Shown here: one piece after another, positions 24,770 to 32,364 of the stretch
Layout of the letters: every line of letters starts with the position of its first letter
How positions within the stretch are numbered: the first letter of the stretch is position 1
Source: an uncultured Prevotella sp.
GTDB taxonomy: Bacteria > Bacteroidota > Bacteroidia > Bacteroidales > Bacteroidaceae
Direction: 5' to 3'
NCBI GenBank assembly: GCA_905234845.1
Contig: CAJOIW010000026.1
Coordinates: 21,414-65,222 of the forward strand
DNA: 43,809 nt
The notes under the pieces: generated by a model
Seen by the model: only the letters and a program-made list of their open reading frames with translations
Databases searched by the model: none
Told to the model about the DNA's origin: nothing
Translations under genes and position numbers: made by a program

Positions 24770-24970
24770 ATGAAAGTAGTAAATAGTATCAATAGTGGTG
24801 GGTATCAATCCCCCCGTGTAAAGTGGCTTGAGCTGAACAGCGAGAGCGAACTGCTCAACGCCACACTGGGCGGTCAGACCATCCTTGACGACGACCCCAC
24901 TGCGGGCAGTGACGACCCCTGGAACGAAGGCCTCGGCAAAAAGAACGTCTGGGATGACGAGGAGGAATAA
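24770..24970 (+). CDS. Small acidic peptide of unknown function
   Basis: 66 aa. QSPRVKWLELNSESELLNAT is followed by a highly acidic, tryptophan-containing tail (LDDDPTAGSDDPWNEG, VWDDEEE). No signal peptide, no cysteines. The short YxxPxVxxLELNSEsxLL opening plus an acidic DDxW tail recalls a class of small Prevotella/Bacteroides proteins often annotated as hypothetical. It sits 65 nt after the surface protein and is likely on its transcript. Function not known; I would not call it a RiPP precursor without a maturase nearby. Confidence 0.6.
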   Translation: MKVVNSINSGGYQSPRVKWLELNSESELLNATLGGQTILDDDPTAGSDDPWNEGLGKKNVWDDEEE

Positions 24971-24994
24971 TCGTTCCCCAATAGAATTTTAAGA

Positions 24995-25011
24995 ACTTTA
25001 AGCGCCTTAAA
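24995..25011 (+). terminator. Possible weak terminator hairpin
   Basis: CTTTAAG, loop CGC, CTTAAAG: perfect 7-bp stem 25 nt after the 66-aa gene stop, with AT-rich surroundings but no clear T-run. Confidence 0.35.
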
Positions 25012-25032
25012 GATTTAAGATATTCAAGGTTT

Positions 25033-25121
25033 CGACCACGAATTAAACGAATTAAACGAGTTTTTATCACCTGATTATCAGGATTGTTATGAATTCATTT
25101 AATTTGTGAAATTCGTGGTCG
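25033..25121. repeat. Inverted pair of CGACCACGAATT boxes
   Basis: CGACCACGAATTAAACGAAT at 25033 onward faces an inverted CGACCACGAATTTCACAAAT (ending at 25121). About 30 bp between them includes the near-palindrome CCTGATTATCAGG. The boxes share the ACGAATT-spaced pattern of the repeats beside the GxxExxY gene, so this may be an emptied or decayed cassette of that kind. Confidence 0.6.
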
Positions 25122-25177
25122 AAATATATTTGCGTGTTTTGACTCTCCGTTTTGACTCTCTCCCCTTATTCCAAAAT

Positions 25178-25444
25178 ATTGGTGCCCGGTAAAAATCGGC
25201 CTGCTAAGGCTAACAGCTCATAGCCCAGGGCATCGCCCTGGGTAAAGGTGCGCGTAAATTGCGCCCTGAAAGGGCAAAAGCATTTACTCTCTACGCTTTT
25301 GCCCTTTCAGGGCGAATGTCATATGTTCGCCTTACCCAGAGCGGTGCTCTGGGCTGGGTGGAATTGGCCTTGCAGGCCACCTTTACAAGCCCTTTGTCTA
25401 TAGAACCTTCGGATTAACAAGTCTAAAATTTAGCGGACACCAAT
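25178..25444. repeat. MITE-like element containing REP hairpins
   Basis: Bounded by 16-bp inverted ends with two mismatches (25178-25193 and 25429-25444; consensus ATTGGTGYCCGSTAAA). Inside are CCCAGGGC-ATC-GCCCTGGG (25224-25242), a perfect 20-bp stem with 13-nt loop (25262-25281 and 25295-25314), CCCAGAGC-GGT-GCTCTGGG (25335-25353) and GGCCT-TGC-AGGCC (25366-25378). No coding capacity. The hairpin set recurs at 36,740-36,909. Confidence 0.8.
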
Positions 25445-25550
25445 AATTCCAAAAAATATTCCGTTTTCTTGGTCTGCTCGTTTTTTTTAATTAACTTTGC
25501 GACAAAGTAGCGAACTTACTCCGTCTCGGCAAAAAAAAGAATGAATTCTT

Positions 25551-25580
25551 TTGTTTTGCGCTCGACTTTTCGTAACTTTG
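25551..25580 (+). promoter_or_regulatory. -33/-7 promoter of the MsbA-like ABC exporter (leaderless)
   Basis: TTG at 25551-25553, 19-bp spacer, TAACTTTG at 25573-25580; the ATG follows after 6 nt. The 50 bp around it closely resemble the promoter copies at 34,606-34,721, including CTCGA and TTTTCGTAACTTT. Confidence 0.75.
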
Positions 25581-25586
25581 CAAACC

Positions 25587-27446
25587 ATGAAAGAGTTCCT
25601 GCAAGTGCTACGGCGGTTTGTACCGCCATATAAGAAATATCTGGTGCTGTCGGTAGTGTTCAATATCCTATCGGCCGTGCTCAACATCTTCTCGTTCATG
25701 TCGCTTGTACCTATGCTGAACATTCTGTTCAAGACGGGCGACGCAGAGAACGCCACGAAGCTGATGGCATGGGACTGGGGGCACATTGACGAAGTAGTGA
25801 TGAACAACATGAATTTCTACGTGAACAAGCTCATCGCCACTACTGGTGCCACGACCACGCTACTCATCATCGGACTGGTGCTGGCTTTTCTGACATTCCT
25901 CAAGACAGGAGCTTACTTTCTCTCATCGGCCACTATCATTCCCATCCGTACGGGTGTGGTGCGCGACATCCGCAACCAGCTCTATCAAAAAATCAACTCG
26001 CTGCACCTCGGCTTTTTCTCTGAGGAGCGCAAGGGCGACATCATCGCCCGCATGAGCGGTGACGTTCAGGAAATTGAAACAAGCATCATGTCGAGTCTCG
26101 ACATGCTTTTCAAGAACCCCATCCTCATCCTCGTCTACTTCGCCACGCTCGTTGTCGTGTCGTGGCAGCTCACACTGTTCACCCTCGTCTTCGTTCCCAT
26201 CTTCGGGTGGTTCATGGGCTTCGTAGGCCGCAAGCTGAAGCAGAAGAGCATCAAGGCTCAAGCCCTCTGGAGCGACACCATGAGCCAGGTGGAGGAGACG
26301 CTCGGCGGGCTCCGCATCATCAAAGCCTTCTGTGCTGAAGGACGGATGAACGACCGCTTCGACCGCATCAACTCCGCCTACCGCAACGACATCATGCGCG
26401 TAAATATCCGCCAGTCGATGGCACATCCCATGTCGGAATTCCTCGGTACGGTGATGATTGTCATCGTGCTGTGGTTCGGCGGTGTTCTCGTGCTCACCAA
26501 TGGAACACTCTCTGGTCCTGTTTTTATTTATTACCTGGTGATACTCTACAGCATCATCAATCCACTCAAGGAGTTCTCAAAGGCAGGCTACAACATTCCC
26601 AAGGGTCTGGCCTCAATGGAGCGCGTGGATAAGATTCTGCAGGCCAAGGTGGCAATAAAGGAACCAGAAAATCCAAAACAGATCGACTCGTTTGAGCATC
26701 AGATAGAATTCCGTAACGTGTCGTTCAAATATGGTGAGCAATGGGTGCTGCGCGACATCAATCTGATCATACCCAAAGGGAAAACCATCGCACTGGTGGG
26801 ACAGTCGGGCTCGGGCAAATCAACACTCGTCGACCTTATCCCCCGCTACTACGACGTTCAGGAGGGTGAGGTGCTTATCGACGGCATCAACGTGAAAGAC
26901 CTCGGGCTACACTCACTGCGCCAGCTCATCGGCAACGTCAACCAAGAGGCCATCCTCTTCAACGACACCTTTAAGAATAATATTGCGTTTGGCATTCCGG
27001 ATAATCCGAAGAGTCCAGACGATTCAGATAGTCTGGATATTCCAGTTCCCATTGTCGAGGCTGCCCGCATTGCCAACGCTCACGACTTTATCATGCAGAC
27101 CGAGCACGGCTATGACACCAATATCGGTGACCGCGGCTCACGACTTTCCGGTGGTCAGCGGCAGCGCGTCAGCATCGCACGCGCCATTCTAAAAAACCCG
27201 CCTATCCTCATCCTCGACGAGGCTACCTCTGCTCTCGACACCGAGAGCGAGCGACTCGTACAGGATGCACTCGAGCGACTCATGAAGACGCGCACCACCG
27301 TAGCTATCGCCCACCGCCTCTCGACCATCAAAAACGCCGACGAGATATGCGTGCTGCATGAGGGCCGCATCGTGGAGCGCGGCACCCACGACGAGCTTAT
27401 GGCACTTGGTGGCTACTACCATAAACTGCACGATATGCAACAATAG
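25587..27446 (+). CDS. ABC transporter, fused permease-ATPase (MsbA-like)
   Basis: 619 aa from MKEFLQVLRRFV, the ATG just after the promoter; a longer frame starting at 25551 runs through the promoter and is rejected. An N-terminal six-helix exporter domain (about 1-320) is followed by the ATPase: Walker A GQSGSGKST, Q-loop NQEAILFND, signature LSGGQRQR, Walker B ILILDEATSALD and the H-loop in AIAHRLS. Half-transporter, homodimer expected. Its position before an LpxL-like acyltransferase and a Kdo-kinase-like gene suggests lipid A/LPS flipping, as in MsbA; the substrate is inferred from context. Confidence 0.9.
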   Translation: MKEFLQVLRRFVPPYKKYLVLSVVFNILSAVLNIFSFMSLVPMLNILFKTGDAENATKLMAWDWGHIDEVVMNNMNFYVNKLIATTGATTTLLIIGLVLAFLTFLKTGAYFLSSATIIPIRTGVVRDIRNQLYQKINSLHLGFFSEERKGDIIARMSGDVQEIETSIMSSLDMLFKNPILILVYFATLVVVSWQLTLFTLVFVPIFGWFMGFVGRKLKQKSIKAQALWSDTMSQVEETLGGLRIIKAFCAEGRMNDRFDRINSAYRNDIMRVNIRQSMAHPMSEFLGTVMIVIVLWFGGVLVLTNGTLSGPVFIYYLVILYSIINPLKEFSKAGYNIPKGLASMERVDKILQAKVAIKEPENPKQIDSFEHQIEFRNVSFKYGEQWVLRDINLIIPKGKTIALVGQSGSGKSTLVDLIPRYYDVQEGEVLIDGINVKDLGLHSLRQLIGNVNQEAILFNDTFKNNIAFGIPDNPKSPDDSDSLDIPVPIVEAARIANAHDFIMQTEHGYDTNIGDRGSRLSGGQRQRVSIARAILKNPPILILDEATSALDTESERLVQDALERLMKTRTTVAIAHRLSTIKNADEICVLHEGRIVERGTHDELMALGGYYHKLHDMQQ

Positions 27447-27468
27447 TCATATAAGCCCTATTTAAGAT

Positions 27469-28404
27469 ATGCTCACCAAAGCAACCATCGCTTTCTTCCG
27501 TCTGCTCTCGCGACTGCCGCTACGGGCACTCTACGCCATCTCAGACTTCGAGTATTTTATACTCTATTACGTTTTCAGATACCGGCGCGGCATTGTGAGG
27601 AAAAATCTCACGACTTCTTTTCCCGAAAAACCGCTAAAAGAAATCAAACAGATAGAGCGAAAGTTCTACCGTTGGTTCTGCGACTATTTCTTTGAGGCAG
27701 TAAAACTGCTCACCATCAGTCGCGAGGAACTGGAGCGCCGCTTTACGATTACCAATTCCGATGAAATAGAAGCCTGCTTCAAGGAAGGTCAAAACGCAGC
27801 AGCCATACTTGGGCACTACTGCAACTGGGAGTGGCTGTGCTGCGTGGGCATCGGTCTGCCCGAGACTCGCAAGGTGGGACTGGTATATAAACCTTTGAAC
27901 AATACCGCTTTCGAAAAAATGTTCCGCGAACTCCGGTCACATGTGGGTGGCGTGCCTGTTCCGAAGAACGAAATCCTACGCTATAGAATCAATTTCAAGA
28001 ACGAAGGCATCATGACTCTTTTCGGCTATGTCAGCGACCAAGGGCCGAAGTGGGAGAATATCCACCTATGGCTACCTTTTCTCAATCACGAGACAGCTGT
28101 GTTCACCGGTGGAGAGCGCATCATGAAAAAAATGAACGACGCCGTGTTCTATATCGAGATGAGCCGGCCCAAACGCGGCTATTACACCTGTACTTACCAT
28201 CTCATCACAAAAGAACCTAACTCGCTACCTGAACATGAGATTTTGCGCCGTTTCTTCAAAATGCTTGAGCAGACTATCCGCAATCAACCCGAATACTACT
28301 TGTGGACGCACAACCGCTGGAAACGCACCCGCGAGGAGTTTGAACGCCGCTTCGAAGTGGTGAACGGAAAAGTGAGACCAAGAAAAAATGAACATACAGA
28401 TTAA
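27469..28404 (+). CDS. LpxL/HtrB-type lipid A acyltransferase
   Basis: 311 aa. N-terminal hydrophobic segment, then the acyltransferase catalytic H-x4-E motif in GHYCNWEW and the family ending YLWTHNRWKR (the W-x-H-x-R-W-K signature of LpxL/LpxM). It would add a secondary acyl chain to lipid A at the inner membrane. It lies 22 nt after the ABC exporter and overlaps the kinase gene by 17 nt, supporting one LPS operon. Confidence 0.9.
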   Translation: MLTKATIAFFRLLSRLPLRALYAISDFEYFILYYVFRYRRGIVRKNLTTSFPEKPLKEIKQIERKFYRWFCDYFFEAVKLLTISREELERRFTITNSDEIEACFKEGQNAAAILGHYCNWEWLCCVGIGLPETRKVGLVYKPLNNTAFEKMFRELRSHVGGVPVPKNEILRYRINFKNEGIMTLFGYVSDQGPKWENIHLWLPFLNHETAVFTGGERIMKKMNDAVFYIEMSRPKRGYYTCTYHLITKEPNSLPEHEILRRFFKMLEQTIRNQPEYYLWTHNRWKRTREEFERRFEVVNGKVRPRKNEHTD

Positions 28405-29140
28405 CCCCAAATACAATCACCTACGGGAATTTGTGGAGAAGATTCCAGATTTGTTCGATGAGCAGGGTGAGGAGATTTACCATAGCCGTAACGTTATCAA
28501 AGTGATGCAGACCCCCGACGGCATGGCCGTAAACGTGAAACGATACCACGTGCCACGAGGGCTGAACCTCTTCGTCTACTCCCTTGGACTACGCCATCCG
28601 AAAGGACTCCGTGCCTTCACCTATCCCGATGTCCTTCTCCGAAACGACATCGACACCCCCGAGCCCATCGCCTATATCGAAGAGCGCCACCATGGACTGC
28701 TGGGTTACAGCTATTTCATCAGTGTGCAATGCGACTACGGCCACACACTCTACGAAGTGGGCGATGCACCAGAGGGCACCTATGAGGAACTGGCCATACA
28801 ACTGGCCCGCTACGCCGCAGCAATGCACAAGAAAGGCATCCTCCACAAAGACTTCACCCCTGGAAATATTCTTTGGAAACGAGACGACGACGGCCAGTAT
28901 CACTTCTCGCTCGTCGACATCAACCGCATGTACTTCGGCAAGGTCAGTCCGCAGATGGGGCTTCGCAACCTGACGCGTCTATGGGGACCGCGCCACTTCT
29001 CCGAACTAATCTTCCAAGAGTATGCTCATAATCGAGGACTCAACGAAGAAGAAACCATCGAGGAAGGGTTGAGGATGCGACAGCAGTTTTGGAAAAAGTA
29101 TGCGAAGAAACATAACGTTCCCTTCACATTAGAGTATTAG
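28388..29140 (+). CDS. LPS core/Kdo kinase-like protein (InaA/WaaP family)
   Basis: 250 aa. Small protein-kinase-like fold: catalytic loop ILHKDFTPGNILW (HxD type) and metal-binding LVDINRM in place of DFG. The N-terminal KVMQTPDGMAVNVKRYHVPR contains the likely ATP-binding Lys. Matches the lipopolysaccharide kinase group that phosphorylates Kdo or core heptose. It overlaps the end of the acyltransferase gene by 17 nt. A link to LPS modification is supported by the operon. Confidence 0.85.
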   Translation: MNIQINPKYNHLREFVEKIPDLFDEQGEEIYHSRNVIKVMQTPDGMAVNVKRYHVPRGLNLFVYSLGLRHPKGLRAFTYPDVLLRNDIDTPEPIAYIEERHHGLLGYSYFISVQCDYGHTLYEVGDAPEGTYEELAIQLARYAAAMHKKGILHKDFTPGNILWKRDDDGQYHFSLVDINRMYFGKVSPQMGLRNLTRLWGPRHFSELIFQEYAHNRGLNEEETIEEGLRMRQQFWKKYAKKHNVPFTLEY

Positions 29141-29154
29141 AATTCGCAGGTGCA

Positions 29155-29793
29155 ATGAAGACGAAGAAAAGCATGATAGAAGTGCCCGAGGGTGTGAGTG
29201 AGGTGTTACTTCATACCTGCTGTGCGCCATGCTCGTCAGCCATCGTAGAGTGGATGCTCGCAAACGGCATCCGTCCCACCATATATTATTATAATCCCAA
29301 CATTTTTCCTTTCGATGAATATGAAAGGCGAAAAGTGGAAAGTAAGCGTCATGCTGACAGTCTCGGTGTGCGCTGGATTGATGGCGACTATGAGCACGAG
29401 GCGTGGCTGAGCGATATTTGCGGACTGGAGAAAGAGCCTGAACGGGGGCGTCGCTGCGAACAATGTTTCTTGCTGCGGCTCACGGCAGCGGCACGAAAGA
29501 CGCGTGAACTGGGACTCTACTGGTTTGCAACCACACTGGCCTCGTCGCGATGGAAAAATCTGGAACAAGTAAACCGTGCCGGTGAAGCCGCAGCGGCAAG
29601 TGTGCCGGGCACCAACTTCTGGGCACAAAACTGGCGCAAGGGCGGATTGCAGGAACGTCGCAACCAGCTCTTGCGCGAATATGGTTTCTACAACCAGCTT
29701 TATTGCGGCTGTGAATTCTCTATCAATTCCAGCAACCGATCCACGGCTTCTTCCTCAGGAATGTTGCGAGCCACACATTCTTTTTGCCTATAG
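29155..29793 (+). CDS. queH: Epoxyqueuosine reductase QueH
   Basis: 212 aa. Cluster-ligand cysteines: TCCAPC (C22, C23, C26), GRRCEQC (around 101-104), and the terminal YCGCEF (C184, C186). YYYNPNIFPFDEYERR is a conserved QueH segment. It converts epoxyqueuosine to queuosine in tRNA, replacing QueG. The gene is convergent with ispG: from codon 182 on, it lies antisense to the last 31 codons of ispG. The final 23 residues (INSSNRSTASSSGMLRATHS and FCL) look like antisense translation beyond the usual family end. Confidence 0.9.
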   Translation: MKTKKSMIEVPEGVSEVLLHTCCAPCSSAIVEWMLANGIRPTIYYYNPNIFPFDEYERRKVESKRHADSLGVRWIDGDYEHEAWLSDICGLEKEPERGRRCEQCFLLRLTAAARKTRELGLYWFATTLASSRWKNLEQVNRAGEAAAASVPGTNFWAQNWRKGGLQERRNQLLREYGFYNQLYCGCEFSINSSNRSTASSSGMLRATHSFCL

Positions 29794-31079
29794 AGCGAAA
29801 TTTTTCCCCTGCCTGCGCCCACGTAGCCAAAATCGGCGTCGGCCATCTCACCAGGACCATTTACGATGCAGCCCATGATGCCTATCTTCACGCCCACGAG
29901 GTGGCTCGTGGCAGCCTTGATGCGGGCAATGGTCTCCTGCAGGTTATAGAGTGTGCGTCCGCAACCTGGACAGGAGATATACTCTGTTTTCGTGAACTTG
30001 ACGCGTGCGGCTTGAAGAATGGCATCAGCAAGTTCAGTGAGTCGTTTTTCTGAAAAATTACTATTTCTAATAACAAGTTTGTGGGCTTTCTGATCTATAA
30101 AAAGTGCACCAACAGCCATGCTTATCTTTAATTGGAAAGACTCCCAGTCGGTATCGTTCAATTCTATGCTGACCGTATCGTCACAAATATTTATCTCTGC
30201 CTCTTTCCGCAGCTGCGCACACTCTTCCGTCAGTTCCACCAATTTTTTTGCTACGGGGATCTCGCGCTCCGGGTCTTCAGAGAGACTCACACGGATGGTG
30301 TCGCCGATACCCTCGGTAAGCAGGGCACCGATACCCACGGCACTTTTTGTACGCCCGTCCTCGCCCTCACCGGCCTCTGTCACACCGAGATGTAGCGGAT
30401 AGTGCATATTCTCTGCGTCCATCGTCTTCACGAGCAAGCGCACCGTCTGCACCATCACCACTGTATTTGAGGCTTTTATCGAGATTACCACATTATGGAA
30501 TTCCTCTCTGCGACAGATGCGTAGAAACTCCATACAACTCTCCACGATACCTTCGGGAGTGTCGCCATAACGCGACATGATGCGGTCGGAAAGCGAGCCG
30601 TGGTTCACGCCAATGCGAATAGCCGTACCATGCTGCTTGCAGATTTCGAGGAATGGCACAAAACGGTCTTCTATCTTCCGCAGCTCAGCTTGGTATTCCT
30701 CATCGGTATACTCCAGATGCTTGAATGTGCGGGCAGGGTCGACATAGTTGCCGGGGTTGATACGCACCTTCTCCACATATTGCGCTGCCACATCGGCCAC
30801 ACGTGCGTTGAAGTGCACATCGGCCACAAGCGGGGCCGTGATGCCCTCCTCGCGCAACCGCTCACGGATGTTCTTCATGTTTTCTGCCTCACGTGTGCCT
30901 TGCGTAGTCAGGCGAACCAGTTCACCTCCAGCCTCAACAATACGTCTGACCTGCGCTACGCACGCCTCGGTGTTGTTAGTGTCGGTCGTCGTCATCGATT
31001 GCACACGGATGGGATTGTCGCCTCCGATGCAGATATCTCCCACCTGAACGGGAATGGTTTTCCTTCTTTTATAATCCAT
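29700..31079 (-). CDS. ispG: 4-hydroxy-3-methylbut-2-enyl-diphosphate synthase
   Basis: 459 aa, MEP isoprenoid pathway, Fe-S enzyme. N-terminal TIM barrel (IPVQVGDICIGGDNPIRVQ, VADVHFNARVADVAA, KVRINPGNYV) and C-terminal cluster domain with Cys in ISCPGCGRTLYN and MGCIVNGPGE. Length is intermediate. The E. coli form is about 370 aa; the three-domain form of Bacteroidetes, Chlamydia and plants is much longer. Here only about 85 extra residues (from around residue 290, INICDDTVSIELNDTDW to FTKTEY) stand where a whole third barrel is expected. The tail overlaps queH antisense by 94 nt. Confidence 0.93.
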   Translation of the reverse strand: MDYKRRKTIPVQVGDICIGGDNPIRVQSMTTTDTNNTEACVAQVRRIVEAGGELVRLTTQGTREAENMKNIRERLREEGITAPLVADVHFNARVADVAAQYVEKVRINPGNYVDPARTFKHLEYTDEEYQAELRKIEDRFVPFLEICKQHGTAIRIGVNHGSLSDRIMSRYGDTPEGIVESCMEFLRICRREEFHNVVISIKASNTVVMVQTVRLLVKTMDAENMHYPLHLGVTEAGEGEDGRTKSAVGIGALLTEGIGDTIRVSLSEDPEREIPVAKKLVELTEECAQLRKEAEINICDDTVSIELNDTDWESFQLKISMAVGALFIDQKAHKLVIRNSNFSEKRLTELADAILQAARVKFTKTEYISCPGCGRTLYNLQETIARIKAATSHLVGVKIGIMGCIVNGPGEMADADFGYVGAGRGKISLYRQKECVARNIPEEEAVDRLLELIENSQPQ

Positions 31080-31143
31080 GAAGATGTGTACTATTTATTA
31101 TTTTCTATTAAACAACCTCGCCCTGTCCATGAATTTCCCTATC

Positions 31144-31650
31144 TCAATTGGTCTTGTAATCGAAATGGACATCGGAGAGATCGGCATTGGCTTTTTCTAT
31201 TTTCTTTCCGAGAGAGGATTTGTAACTGGACAACCGGACGGCGATACCAGGATCGCTAAGAGCAATTATCTGTGCGGCAAGGATAGCGGCGTTTTGCGCA
31301 GCATTCACCCCTACGGTAGCCACGGGAATTCCTGGAGGCATCTGCACGATGGAGAGCAGTGCATCAAGACCATCGAGCATTCCTTTAATGGGTACACCTA
31401 TGACGGGCAGGGTAGTCTGCGCGGCAATGACACCGGGCAGGGCTGCTGCCATGCCGGCAGCGGCAATGATGACACGTATGCCGCGCTCCTTGGCATTATG
31501 CGCAAACTGCTCTACGGCTTGTGGAGTACGGTGGGCTGAAAGGGCTTGCAGCTCGAAAGGTATCTGTAAGTCGTTGAGCTGTTGGCAGGCTTTTTCCATG
31601 ACAGGCATGTCACTGGTAGAACCCATGATGATACTGACAATTGGTTTCAT
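31144..31650 (-). CDS. purE: 5-(carboxyamino)imidazole ribonucleotide mutase
   Basis: 168 aa, class I PurE size. Opening IVSIIMGSTSDMPVMEKA, then ALSAHRTPQAVEQF with the catalytic His, and GMAAALPGVIAAQTTLPVIG. It converts N5-CAIR to CAIR in purine synthesis, as an octamer in the cytoplasm. Separated from ispG by 64 nt on the same strand. Confidence 0.95.
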   Translation of the reverse strand: MKPIVSIIMGSTSDMPVMEKACQQLNDLQIPFELQALSAHRTPQAVEQFAHNAKERGIRVIIAAAGMAAALPGVIAAQTTLPVIGVPIKGMLDGLDALLSIVQMPPGIPVATVGVNAAQNAAILAAQIIALSDPGIAVRLSSYKSSLGKKIEKANADLSDVHFDYKTN

Positions 31651-31701
31651 TTTTTCTTTAGTCTATTTTCTTTTTCCAAACTATACGGATAATCGGGATT
31701 T

Positions 31702-32343
31702 CTAAAACCTAATGATAAGAAAGAAAGCACAGAGCAATCCTAGCAAAAAACCGGCAATGACTTGCGATAACGTGTGCTGCCGAAGGATGATACGGCTAGT
31801 GCCTACCATACCGGCGACGATAATGACAAGCGAAAGCCACCAGACGGGGTTAAACGAGAAAATCAGCGAGAATGCCATCAGTCCGCCCGCCACACCTCCG
31901 ATGGCTGCGGTGTGGGTAGAGATTTTCCACCACACATTGATAACAGCACAGAGAACTTGTATCAACAATGCAATGAGCAGGACAATGGAGATGATATGAG
32001 GTATATGGAACCACTCCATAATGTAATAGCATGCAAAATAACAAAGAATAGAGATGAGGTAGGGCACCATACGCTGTTCCTTCTGTCCGATATCAAGGCG
32101 GGTGCGTCCTTGATAGATGCGATAGATACGAATGAGCACGGTAGGGATAAGTACCGTGAACAGATAGACCAACAGCAACAGCTTCAGCTTATAGGCAAGC
32201 GGCAGGATAGAAAGATAGCTGAAAATTAAAAGCGCGACAAGTCCGACTATTGGCAGATAGAAGGGCGTGAAGAGAATGCTCATCGTGCGTGCTGCTATGG
32301 TAATCTTCCGTTCGGTCATAACTTTAGACAGTTCATCGTCCAT
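31702..32343 (-). CDS. PAP2-like membrane protein with altered catalytic motif
   Basis: 213 aa with about six membrane segments. It keeps STHTAAIGG in place of PSGH and SRIILRQHTLSQ in place of the SRx5Hx3D motif, so the final Asp is replaced by Gln. That makes it a PAP2-related protein that may be a phosphatase with altered chemistry or a non-catalytic membrane protein. An alternative start is M9 (MTERKITIAA). It lies 21 nt after rpoN and 51 nt before purE. Confidence 0.7.
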   Translation of the reverse strand: MDDELSKVMTERKITIAARTMSILFTPFYLPIVGLVALLIFSYLSILPLAYKLKLLLLVYLFTVLIPTVLIRIYRIYQGRTRLDIGQKEQRMVPYLISILCYFACYYIMEWFHIPHIISIVLLIALLIQVLCAVINVWWKISTHTAAIGGVAGGLMAFSLIFSFNPVWWLSLVIIVAGMVGTSRIILRQHTLSQVIAGFLLGLLCAFFLIIRF

Positions 32344-32364
32344 CGTCTACTTATCTCTTATTAC

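Noticed and set aside
24770..24970. 66-aa peptide as a RiPP precursor
   Set aside because: No Cys/Ser-rich core, leader motif or modification enzyme nearby.
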